Shown: piece after piece, positions 25,891-33,941 of the stretch
Layout: each line of letters opens with the position of its first letter
How positions within the stretch are numbered: the stretch's first letter is position 1
DNA from: Abditibacterium sp.
GTDB lineage: Bacteria > Armatimonadota > Abditibacteriia > Abditibacteriales > Abditibacteriaceae
NCBI GenBank assembly: GCA_030448265.1
Contig: JAUJNG010000011.1
Coordinates: 121,681 to 185,680, forward strand
DNA length: 64,000 nt
Direction: 5' to 3'
Notes under the pieces: model-generated
Told to the model about the DNA's origin: nothing
The model's database searches: none
What the model saw: only the letters and a program-made list of their open reading frames with translations
Position numbers and translations under genes: made by a program

Positions 25891-26748
25891 ATGAAAACTC
25901 AATTTTTACTGGCGGGCCTTCTGCTCGCTTTGCCGGTCGCACACGTTCGGGCACAAAGCCCTGCTGCCCGTGCGGTTTCCGAGTTGCAGCGCGCGGGGCA
26001 ATACGAGGCGCCGCCGACGGCTCCGCGTTTGAGCACGGCGCAAATCATGACGGCGGGCGCGCCCGAAAACGAAGCGCTGCGCCGTTTGATGCTCGACAAA
26101 CCCTCCGATGCGCGTCTTCTGGCCGGAAAACGGGTGGCGATTCTGGCCACCGACGGCGTGGAAGAGATCGAACTCACGGTGCCGTATAAGTATTTGGAGG
26201 AGCGCGGCGCGACGGTGCATTTGGTGTCGCCGCGCCTGGAGCCGATGCCCGCCAAATATGGCGTGCAGATGCCCGCGATGCGCCAAACTCACATTCTGAC
26301 CATCCGCTTCATGGAAAACGCCGGATGGTTCAAGATCGACAAGTTTCTGGACGAGGTGACGCCCGCCAGCTACGACGCGCTGATCGTCCCTGGCGGCGCG
26401 TGGAACCCCGACACCCTGCGCCACACGCCCGCCGCCGTCCGCTTCGTGCGCGAGATGTATGGCGCCGGCAAACTCACGACGGCCATTTGCCACGGCCCGC
26501 AGGTGCTCATCAACGCGGGCGTTTTGCGCGGCAGGCGCGCGACAGGCTTCTGGAACATCCAGATCGACATGACCAACGCGGGCGCGCAGGTCGTGGATGA
26601 GGCGGTCGTGGTGGACGGCCATCTCATCACCAGCCGCTTTCCCTACGATCTGCCGCAGTATCTCGGGGCCATCACGCGCGCGCTCGCACCCTCGACACCA
26701 GCCAGTCAAAGTGGGCAAACGGCGCTGAGTCGTGCCGTCGCGCGCTAA
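25891..26748 (+). CDS. Exported DJ-1/PfpI-family protein
   Basis: 285 residues. Sec signal peptide (MKTQFLLAGLLLALPVAHVR, cleavage near RAQ), then a linker and a PfpI/DJ-1 glutamine-amidotransferase-like domain with KRVAILATDGVEEIELTVPY, LIVPGGAWNPDTLR and the nucleophile Cys in TTAICHGPQVLINAG. Members are proteases, deglycases or chaperone-like enzymes, and which of these applies here cannot be told. It starts 36 bp after the DJ-1/ABM fusion gene, so the two form an operon under the divergent MmyB-like regulator. Confidence 0.85.
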   Translation: MKTQFLLAGLLLALPVAHVRAQSPAARAVSELQRAGQYEAPPTAPRLSTAQIMTAGAPENEALRRLMLDKPSDARLLAGKRVAILATDGVEEIELTVPYKYLEERGATVHLVSPRLEPMPAKYGVQMPAMRQTHILTIRFMENAGWFKIDKFLDEVTPASYDALIVPGGAWNPDTLRHTPAAVRFVREMYGAGKLTTAICHGPQVLINAGVLRGRRATGFWNIQIDMTNAGAQVVDEAVVVDGHLITSRFPYDLPQYLGAITRALAPSTPASQSGQTALSRAVAR

Positions 26749-27099
26749 AGCCGCCGCGTTCCAGGGCGACTTTCGGGAAACGAAAAACCACGCTAAAACT
26801 CCAACTTCGAGGCCAGAATGCGCTTGTGACCAGATCGACGCAGAGTAGCGACAAAACGCTCGCACGGCGACTCGGCTGCGAGAATAAGACGGGAGTAAAG
26901 GCGCGGTTCCGAGAACTGCTGGCGACCGAAGGGCAGTCTGTTTGGAACCTCAACAAAAACAAGGAGAGGTTCAAAGCCAAACGAGGCGCGATTTTTCGGG
27001 ATCGCGCCTTTCGTATTTTTGGATTCATTCTCAAAGAGTTGCCCCTGAAAAATCCTTTGCTGCGGTTATGATGGTCGCGCAAGGCGCCACCCATCGCAG
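26749..27099. other. Intergenic stretch after the DJ-1 operon
   Basis: About 350 bp without a recognisable gene. It contains a terminator-like hairpin (26984-27009, AGGCGCGAT/ATCGCGCCT, followed by a T-rich run to 27018) that probably ends the DJ-1 operon. The remainder leads into ppdK fragment C. Confidence 0.6.
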
Positions 27100-27276
27100 A
27101 CACGCAGATTTGCATCAATCTTCACGCCGCTCATGTCGATGGAAACCGTGGGGTCTTCTTTGGTGATTTCCCTGGCGATGGTGGGCATCAGGAACGGGCT
27201 GGCGTCGTCGCGGCTCATGCCGTAGGTCATCTGCGACCTTCATTGGTGCCGAACTTATAAGGAACAGCGACGCCTT
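27100..27276 (-). pseudogene. ppdK-like internal fragment C (divergent)
   Basis: Corresponds to ppdK about 30074-30320, with an internal deletion and frameshifts. It retains TYGMSRDDASPFLMP and KEDPTVSIDMSGV. At its upstream end it encodes GVAVPYKFGT, where the resident ppdK has GQQVDYKFGT, so it comes from a related but different ppdK gene. In gene order it would be followed by the sequence held in fragment B, 3.5 kb away. Confidence 0.75.
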
Positions 27277-27280
27277 CGGC

Positions 27281-27709
27281 TTAATCAAGTGGGGGGTGCT
27301 TTTCGTCCCCGATGAGCAAGCGCCGCAAGTTCATCACGCCGCGCCTGTTGAGTCGTAACAGTTCAATTGTCGCGCGCCCGATGGCTGATGTTCCTTCCAG
27401 TTGTAGCGAATCGTCGCTCCATCGAAGATGTTCGCGCCAGAGGTGTTGGCGCGGATGAAAAAGCGGGACTAACGCCGAAGTCACCCCATCGAAGGCTTCA
27501 ATGCGTGCCCCTTTCGGGTCGTTGCAGCCCTGACAGGCAAACGCGAGGTTGCCAGCTTGATTCGAACCACCCAAAGCGCGCGGGTGGCTATGTTCAATGG
27601 CGAAGGTATCGGGCGAAAACTCTTCAGGAGAGCGGCAATACTCCCAACGCTCTGCTGCCCGCTCCCGCACCAATCGCTCGGTTTCGCGTGAGATTCCGCG
27701 TCGTGCCAT
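27281..27709 (-). CDS. HNH endonuclease of the two-gene module (copy 2)
   Basis: 142 residues, MARRGISRETERLVRERAAE at the start. HNH layout as in copy 1: EYC, then AIEHSHPRALGG, Asn, ACQGCNDPKG, and the shared C-terminal part (LFHPRQHLWREHLRWSDDSL, GTSAIGRATIELLRLNRRGV). The first zinc cysteine is replaced: WEYC instead of CEYC, and the DH of the first motif is EH. Zinc binding may therefore be weakened. The start is 3 nt after the stop of the helical partner gene. It is the last gene of an apparent three-gene operon that begins with AIPR. Confidence 0.82.
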   Translation of the reverse strand: MARRGISRETERLVRERAAERWEYCRSPEEFSPDTFAIEHSHPRALGGSNQAGNLAFACQGCNDPKGARIEAFDGVTSALVPLFHPRQHLWREHLRWSDDSLQLEGTSAIGRATIELLRLNRRGVMNLRRLLIGDEKHPPLD

Positions 27710-27712
27710 AAG

Positions 27713-28093
27713 TCAGGGAACGAGAAAACGCGCTCCCTGCGGCGCTCCCACCATTTGATGCCAAAGCTGCGCGAACGGTCGCCCCTGCAAGTTCGCCAAT
27801 TCCATCACGGCTTCGACACGCAAGGCGTTGGCTTCTTCGCGCGCGTCGGAAATGCGAATCAGTTCATCTCTCTCGTCTTCGGAGAGTGCCTCGTCCTGCA
27901 ATTTTTGCCGAAGTTCCACGAACCGCTCGGTTTGCGGCATTGGTGCGTTAATGCGCTTCAAAAGCTGAGTTTCTTCGGGTGAAGCAATCGTTCCAGCCCG
28001 CTGCAAGCGTTGCAGGCGCAAAGAGCGTTCGAGCGATTCCAACTCCGACAGAGTAAACGTCTTGGTTTCTTCGAGAATTTGCGCGGTGGACAT
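27713..28093 (-). CDS. Small helical partner protein of the HNH module (copy 2)
   Basis: 126 residues, start MSTAQILEETKTFTLSELES. It is homologous to the protein at 22931-23305 along its length: similar starts (MSxAQI), a central PMPQTERFVELRQKL against PLPGGERLLELRVKR, and a C-terminal block with RISDAREEANALRVEAVMEL. Predicted helical. The start lies 10 nt after the AIPR stop, and its own stop 3 nt before the HNH start, so it is embedded in one transcript. An antitoxin or regulator role is inference. Confidence 0.75.
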   Translation of the reverse strand: MSTAQILEETKTFTLSELESLERSLRLQRLQRAGTIASPEETQLLKRINAPMPQTERFVELRQKLQDEALSEDERDELIRISDAREEANALRVEAVMELANLQGRPFAQLWHQMVGAPQGARFLVP

Positions 28094-28103
28094 GAGTAAA
28101 ATG

Positions 28104-29828
28104 CTATCTTCTTTCGGCTTTTCGCGTTGCTACTGCTTTCTTAGCTTCCGATTTGACATTGTCCGTGAACTGTATGGTCTTTACGGTTTCCCTACTATCG
28201 TCAGTCCCAACAGTATCTATGATAATAGTAGCCTGTTTGAAAGCGTTCAGTATTTTGACGTCAGACCAAGCTATATCGCACATTTTTTCACAATATGAGT
28301 CCATTTTGTTTGCAGTTGGATTTGGCATTTCGCCATCCTCAATCAAAATTCTAACAACCATTAAAATATGATATCGAAATGGCTTATAGACGCTCGATAT
28401 AGAACCACTACGGAAGAACGAGTCCAGTTTAAAATGCAAATATCCACTAAAGTAGTATGGAAGCAGTTTTTGCAGAGGTGAGAACAATCTCTTGCCGCCC
28501 AATTCCTTGGACAATGTTCCGTAATACCGCCCTGCTCGATGTGGCTCCTCTATAAAAATCGACGAATAAGCTTTGATTTGAATGGCACGGGTTATGATAC
28601 TGACTTTAGTGACCACGGATTCATTAGCATACTGCTTAGGCCGCCTTTCGTAAAAAAGCCGCTTTTTGCCCTCGAACGACACATAAAACTGTTCTAATTT
28701 CTTCTCAAAATCAGTCAGCGCGCTTAAATCTTCCTCTTTGATGGCAGTTTGTCTATTTGTTGATTTTATAATCTCATTTGTCACTTCCTCATCCGTTGTA
28801 ACTACAACCTTCAATGGGACGTGAACTTCAGCTGGAAGCTGGATCCTTCCACCAAATAGAACATGACTCGTCTGACAACCATTTACAATTTGGAAATCTT
28901 CTATCTTAAATATGTCTCTTGTGACTTTTAGTTCACGAGCGACCAAAGTAACTCCATTATTAAAAATGGCAAATTTGTCTTTTGAATCAGATTCTAATGT
29001 CAGTTTGATCCCTTTATTTACTGTGTTCAAATCTTGATAATCTCTAATATTATCATCAAATAGTGATTTCCGTATTTCTCCATTTTCGTCGGTAATTATT
29101 TTCATATATTCTATGGCCGGAAGGACTCCTGTATAAGCTTGATCCACGCCCTTCATGTCCGGCATTAATACTCTGTTGGGGAAATTAAAGGAAGCAGAAA
29201 CTTTGTTTTTGGTCTTTCTATATAATTTTTGTATTTCGGAAGCATCCACAGGATAAAATTCCACCTGAGAAAATAATTCTGTCCCAAACAAATCGGATTT
29301 TTCCGAATCCACTCTTCCTTGTATGTTTGCATCATTCTGCCATGATCCTGTCGTAACGTAATACATCTTAACAACCGGATTCACCCTCATCTTGTCTCCA
29401 TGATCGAATATCAGATCTTTCAATTTGGACAATCTTACTATATCGCTATTTCTATTCAATTTAGGAGAATCATTGAAGAAATCTTTTACTCCAAAACAGA
29501 AGTTTCCTATGCTTCCGGAATCAAATTCACTACTTGTTTTGGCCTGAATAAAAACAAACTTTGCTTCTATATAGCCATTCATTTTGACCAAGTCTTCCAC
29601 TTCTTCTTCCAAGGTCACCAAGTTACCATTCACAATGATTCCCAAGCCATCTATTGCTGTGTCACCCCCACTTCCGCAAGCAACATCGTCGATGGAGAAA
29701 GTGTCCGAATATTCTTGCGACAGAACAGAAAAGTTGCAAAAATGCTCGAACTGGACAGATTCGGGCAAATCGCCGAAGTTTTCTACTTCAGCAAACGATT
29801 TCAAGAGGCTTTTAGTAATGCGATCCAT
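28104..29828 (-). CDS. AIPR-family abortive-infection phage resistance protein
   Basis: 574 residues with the AIPR core: FDDNIRDYQDLNTVNKGI, FAIFNNGVTLVARELKV, FQIVNGCQTSHVLFGG and NEIIKSTNRQTAIKEEDLSA. The N-terminal part resembles a restriction-like fold region (FVFIQAKTSSEFDSG; the QAKTS segment is typical of PD-(D/E)xK-type nucleases). Family members are implicated in phage defence. The gene is clearly more AT-rich than its neighbours, with AT-ending codons, so it was probably acquired by transfer. It lies upstream of the HNH module in the same direction with a 10-nt gap, and head-on to the 3' terminator of ppdK. Confidence 0.88.
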   Translation of the reverse strand: MDRITKSLLKSFAEVENFGDLPESVQFEHFCNFSVLSQEYSDTFSIDDVACGSGGDTAIDGLGIIVNGNLVTLEEEVEDLVKMNGYIEAKFVFIQAKTSSEFDSGSIGNFCFGVKDFFNDSPKLNRNSDIVRLSKLKDLIFDHGDKMRVNPVVKMYYVTTGSWQNDANIQGRVDSEKSDLFGTELFSQVEFYPVDASEIQKLYRKTKNKVSASFNFPNRVLMPDMKGVDQAYTGVLPAIEYMKIITDENGEIRKSLFDDNIRDYQDLNTVNKGIKLTLESDSKDKFAIFNNGVTLVARELKVTRDIFKIEDFQIVNGCQTSHVLFGGRIQLPAEVHVPLKVVVTTDEEVTNEIIKSTNRQTAIKEEDLSALTDFEKKLEQFYVSFEGKKRLFYERRPKQYANESVVTKVSIITRAIQIKAYSSIFIEEPHRAGRYYGTLSKELGGKRLFSPLQKLLPYYFSGYLHFKLDSFFRSGSISSVYKPFRYHILMVVRILIEDGEMPNPTANKMDSYCEKMCDIAWSDVKILNAFKQATIIIDTVGTDDSRETVKTIQFTDNVKSEAKKAVATRKAERR

Positions 29829-29844
29829 GATTAAAGTCCAGTGT

Positions 29845-29876
29845 GAAAGGCGCGGCTCTTTCGAGCCGCGCCTTTC
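29845..29876. terminator. Terminator of ppdK (minus strand)
   Basis: GAAAGGCGCGGCT pairs with AGCCGCGCCTTTC around a short loop, 18 bp beyond the ppdK stop. It also separates ppdK from the AIPR gene. Confidence 0.88.
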
Positions 29877-29893
29877 ATTTTACTTCGCTAATT

Positions 29894-32560
29894 CTACTTC
29901 GAGGCAATCGCCGCCTGCGCCGCCGCAAGGCGTGCCACGGGCACGCGCTTGGGGCTGCACGAAACGTAGGTGAGACCGAGTTTGTGGCAGAACTTGACCG
30001 AATCGGGGTCGCCGCCCTGTTCGCCGCAGATGCCCAGTTTGATGTTGGGGTTCACGACTTTGGCGTCGTCCACGCAGATTTGCATCAATCTTCCCACGCC
30101 GCTCACGTCGATGGAAACCGTGGGGTCTTCTTTGTAGATTTCCTTGGCGATGTAGGGCATCAGGAACGGGCCGGCGTCGTCGCGGCTCATACCGTAGGTC
30201 ATCTGGGTGAGGTCGTTGGTGCCGAACGAGAAGAACTCGGCCTCGCCCGCGATTTCGCCCGCCGTGAGACAGGCGCGCGGGATTTCGATCATGGTGCCGA
30301 ATTTGTAATCGACCTGCTGGCCTTCCGCCTCCGCCGTTTCTTTGGCGACGCGCTCCAGATCGCCGCGCACGGCTTTGAGTTCGTTGACGTGGCCAATGAG
30401 CGGGATCATGATTTCGGGATTGACTTCGATGCCCTCTTTCTTGACCTGCGCCGCCGCGCCCACAATCGCCGCCGTCTGCATTCCCACGATGCCAGGGAAC
30501 ACAATCGACAAACGCACACCGCGAAGGCCCAGCATCGGGTTCATTTCGTGGAGTTCGCGCACTTTGGAGAGCAGTTTGGATTTTTCGGGGTCGGACAGAC
30601 CTTTCGATTCCAAAACCGCCATCTCTTTTTCGAGTTCGATTTGCGAGGGCAAAAATTCGTGCAACGGCGGGTCGATGAGGCGCACGGTGACGGGTTTGCC
30701 GTTCATCGCGCGGAAAATTCCTACGAAATCTTCGCGCTGGATGGGCAGCAGTTCATCGAGGGCTTTCTGGCGTTCGGTTTCGTCCGCCGCCAGAATCATG
30801 CGGCGCACGATGGGAAGACGATCTTCTTCCAAAAACATATGCTCCGTCCGGCACAGTCCGATGCCTTCGGCGCCCAGCGCGACGGCTTCGGCGGCCTGTT
30901 CGGGCGTGTCGGCGTTGGTTCTGACGCCCAGAGTGCGAAATTCGTCCGCCCAGCCCATCAGGGTGGCAAAATCGCCGCTTTGTCCGGCGGGTTCGACTTC
31001 GAGGGCGCCTTCGTAAACGATGCCTTCGGTGCCGTCGATGGTGATCCAGTCGCCTTCTTTAATTACCGTGCCGTCGGGCGTGGTGAAGGAATGGGCGTGA
31101 TGGCCTTCCATTTTCATGTCCGAGCAGCCGCAAATCGTGGGGATGCCGAACTGTCGCGCCACCAGCGCGGCGTGCGAAGTGCGTCCGCCGCGACTGGTGA
31201 GAACGCCCTGCGCCGCGAGCATTCCCTTGAGGTCGTCGGGCGTGGTTTCCTGCGAACACAAAATCACGGCCTGGCCTTGTCCGTCTTTCCCGAGTTCCGC
31301 CGCTTTATCCGACGAGAAAACCGCCATGCCCACGGCACCGCCAGGGCCGGCATTCAAGCCCTGCGCGATCTTGCGAGCGGCGCCAGTGTTTTTCAGACGC
31401 GGATGCAAAGCCTGTTCGAGTCCGCTGGGCGCGACCATCGAAACCGCTTTTTCCTTGGAAATAAAGCCTTCGCCGACCATCTCGACCGCGATGCGAATCG
31501 CGGCGGTGCCGGTGCGCTTTCCACTGCGGCATTGCAGGATGAACAGGCGGTTCTTCTCGATGGTGAACTCGATGTCCTGCATATCCTTGTAATGATCTTC
31601 GAGGCGCTTGGCGTTGGCGATGAGTTCGTCGTAAATCGGCTTGTTGTCGCGCTCCAGTTCGGCGATTTCTTTGGGAGTGCGCACGCCCGCCACCACGTCT
31701 TCACCCTGCGCGTTGGGCAGGTATTCGCCGTAAATCACGTTCTCGCCCGTCGCGGCGTTGCGAGTGAACATCACGCCAGAGCCGCTATCCTCGCCCATGT
31801 TGCCGAATACCATGGACTGCACGTTGACGGCGGTGCCAATCGAGTGCGAAATCTTCTCTTTGTTGCGGTAGATGATGGCGCGCTCGTTGTTCCAACTGCG
31901 GAAAACGGCGGTGATGGAAGTTTCGAGCTGTTCGTAGGGGTCGGTGGGAAATTCGCGGCCCGTCTGCTCCCTGAAAAACACTTTGTAGGTGTCGCAGAGC
32001 GCTTTCCAGTCGTCGCCGGTGAGTTCGGTGTCCTCGACTTTGCCGAGCTTTTCTTTGTGGTCAGTCAGAATGCGCTCGAAGCCTTCTTTGCTCAGCCCTG
32101 GATAATCGGCTTTGAGCGTGATGTCGGAAAACATCATGATGAAGCGGCGGTAGGAGTCGTAGGCGAAGCGCGCGTTGCCGCCCGAAGCGTTGATGAGGCC
32201 CTGAATGGCGTCGTCGTTGAGACCGAGGTTCAAAACTGTGTCCATCATGCCAGGGAGGGAGAACTTGGCGCCGGAGCGAACCGAGAAGAGCAGGGGATTC
32301 TGGTTGTCGCCGAATTTCTTGCCAATGGCTTGCTCGACATCGGCGACAGCTTTTTTCACTTCGTCCATCAGGCCGGCGGGGATCTGTTTTCCACCGTCGT
32401 AGTATTCGGTGCAGACTTCGGTGGTGACGGTGAAGCCTGGGGGGACGGGCAGACCGATGTTGGTCATTTCGGCGAGGTTGGCGCCTTTGCCGCCGAGCAA
32501 ATCGCGCAGTTCTTTTTTGCCGTCGCGGAACAGCCAAACGGGTTTTTGAGTTGTTGCCAT
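29894..32560 (-). CDS. ppdK: Pyruvate, phosphate dikinase
   Basis: 888 residues from the ATG at 32560, which gives the usual start MATTQKPVWLFRDGKKELRD; an ATG at 32626 would add 22 residues. It interconverts ATP, phosphate and pyruvate with AMP, PPi and PEP. N-terminal ATP-grasp domain: LLGGKGANLAEMTNIGLPVP. Phosphohistidine domain: GGRTSHAALVARQ with catalytic His463. C-terminal PEP/pyruvate barrel: GLCRTEHMF, FGTNDLTQMTYG and Cys845 in [10 protein letters not shown]. Length is normal. Three partial copies of its 3' coding region lie 2.6-7.6 kb downstream. Confidence 0.96.
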   Translation of the reverse strand: MATTQKPVWLFRDGKKELRDLLGGKGANLAEMTNIGLPVPPGFTVTTEVCTEYYDGGKQIPAGLMDEVKKAVADVEQAIGKKFGDNQNPLLFSVRSGAKFSLPGMMDTVLNLGLNDDAIQGLINASGGNARFAYDSYRRFIMMFSDITLKADYPGLSKEGFERILTDHKEKLGKVEDTELTGDDWKALCDTYKVFFREQTGREFPTDPYEQLETSITAVFRSWNNERAIIYRNKEKISHSIGTAVNVQSMVFGNMGEDSGSGVMFTRNAATGENVIYGEYLPNAQGEDVVAGVRTPKEIAELERDNKPIYDELIANAKRLEDHYKDMQDIEFTIEKNRLFILQCRSGKRTGTAAIRIAVEMVGEGFISKEKAVSMVAPSGLEQALHPRLKNTGAARKIAQGLNAGPGGAVGMAVFSSDKAAELGKDGQGQAVILCSQETTPDDLKGMLAAQGVLTSRGGRTSHAALVARQFGIPTICGCSDMKMEGHHAHSFTTPDGTVIKEGDWITIDGTEGIVYEGALEVEPAGQSGDFATLMGWADEFRTLGVRTNADTPEQAAEAVALGAEGIGLCRTEHMFLEEDRLPIVRRMILAADETERQKALDELLPIQREDFVGIFRAMNGKPVTVRLIDPPLHEFLPSQIELEKEMAVLESKGLSDPEKSKLLSKVRELHEMNPMLGLRGVRLSIVFPGIVGMQTAAIVGAAAQVKKEGIEVNPEIMIPLIGHVNELKAVRGDLERVAKETAEAEGQQVDYKFGTMIEIPRACLTAGEIAGEAEFFSFGTNDLTQMTYGMSRDDAGPFLMPYIAKEIYKEDPTVSIDVSGVGRLMQICVDDAKVVNPNIKLGICGEQGGDPDSVKFCHKLGLTYVSCSPKRVPVARLAAAQAAIASK

Positions 32561-32674
32561 AAGAGGTGGGGGTGTCGTTTCCTTGTTTTCGTGAGTTGGA
32601 TTGGGAAATTTGTCCGTATTCAGCATAGCAAATGAAGTTTGGAGCGGGCAAAAAACAACGTCATCCTTGGCTCA

Positions 32675-33865
32675 TCACTTGTCCGCGCCCGCAAGCGCCT
32701 CGGCGGGCAATTTCTGGAAGCGCGTCCAATTGGCGATTTGGGGCACGATTTGGATTTGCGTTGCGCCGCGAATCTGGGGCAGAATCGCGCGGATATTTCC
32801 TCCGTTCGCTGTGGCGCGAAAGATGCGATTTGATTCCGGAGTCCGTGAACTCATCGGCCTGCGCAGCCACACCAACGACTTCCCATCGAGTGTCCATTGC
32901 GGCGACGCTTCGAAATAAGATCCCCTCGTCAAACGCTTGATTTGACGGGTTTGGAAGTCGAACGCGAAAAGATTAAGAGCGGGATCGGACGGCGCCGCAG
33001 GGCCAACGAACAGAAACTTTTTTTGAGTTGGGTGCCAGGCGAACTGGGGATTCCAGTTGCGTGTCGGCTCGATTCTTATGTCGCTTTGTTCCTTGTCGCG
33101 GTAAATCAGGCGTGTCAGCGACAGCTGATCATCAATGGCCGCCAGAATTCCTCCGGTTCCAACAGCCGTATTGAAATGAACCACAAGAGTTGGCGGAGCT
33201 TTTTGCCCTGGCGCCACATAATCTTCCATCGTATCGCCGTCGTCTTGAGTTGCGAGACACACCAAATTTTGGCCGTCGGGCGAAAGCGCTGGAAATTCAA
33301 ATTTGAGTTTTCGCAACGCATCACGCGTTTCTCCCTCCGCCATTTTTGCGATCAACTGCCTTGAATCGAAGACCCGACGCCGCGTTTTGACATCGTAAAT
33401 CGCCACCCAGCGATGGCTGGAACTCTCCATGAATTGTCCAATCTCGCCTTCGTTGACCACAATTTTGCGGCCCGTCCGGTCGAAACTGGGAGTCTGGTAG
33501 TCGTAATTTTCGCCACTTTTCAACGCTTTTGGGCCATAGGCGGCGATCAAAACTTTGGGACGGGTATTGGAACCAACGGTAAAGAGATAGCTGCGATAGG
33601 CGCTCGCGTTGAAGAAATCCACGTCTCGCGGGGCCTCCGCAAATGTCATCTGCCGTCCATCACGCGAAATGTGCCAGGAAGACACACCTGAGAATTTGCC
33701 ACGCAAAACAATCGGCTTTTTTTGACCAGCTTGGAGCGCCTCCAAGCGCGTTCCCCGACTCCACACCAGAACACCCTGATCCCACTTCTCACTCTTTTGC
33801 TGCGGCTGAGAGTAACATCCGCACACTGACAAAAACAGCGCCAAAATCACGATATGAAATTTCAT
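32675..33865 (-). CDS. Exported beta-propeller protein (TolB-like), possible lipoprotein
   Basis: 396 residues. Signal sequence MKFHIVILALFLSVCGCYSQ with a possible lipobox (VCGC, Cys17). Propeller-like strands follow (SRDGRQMTFAEA, DRTGRKIVVNEG, LSPDGQNLVCLA, WHPTQKKFLFVG, WTLDGKSLVWLRR), interleaved with residues typical of PD40/TolB repeats (TRQIKRLTRGSYFEASPQW). Probably a periplasmic or outer-membrane-attached recognition protein. Partner unknown. It stands alone between ppdK and the EAL gene. Confidence 0.7.
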   Translation of the reverse strand: MKFHIVILALFLSVCGCYSQPQQKSEKWDQGVLVWSRGTRLEALQAGQKKPIVLRGKFSGVSSWHISRDGRQMTFAEAPRDVDFFNASAYRSYLFTVGSNTRPKVLIAAYGPKALKSGENYDYQTPSFDRTGRKIVVNEGEIGQFMESSSHRWVAIYDVKTRRRVFDSRQLIAKMAEGETRDALRKLKFEFPALSPDGQNLVCLATQDDGDTMEDYVAPGQKAPPTLVVHFNTAVGTGGILAAIDDQLSLTRLIYRDKEQSDIRIEPTRNWNPQFAWHPTQKKFLFVGPAAPSDPALNLFAFDFQTRQIKRLTRGSYFEASPQWTLDGKSLVWLRRPMSSRTPESNRIFRATANGGNIRAILPQIRGATQIQIVPQIANWTRFQKLPAEALAGADK

Positions 33866-33941
33866 ATTTGCGCAGTATGGCGCTATCGGATGATGCCTTG
33901 ATGTCTCTTTCTTGAGACTTCAAGATTTCAAGCCACAACGC

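Noticed and set aside
29843..32635. 930-codon open frame on the plus strand across ppdK
   Set aside because: Fully antisense to ppdK, which has all catalytic motifs.
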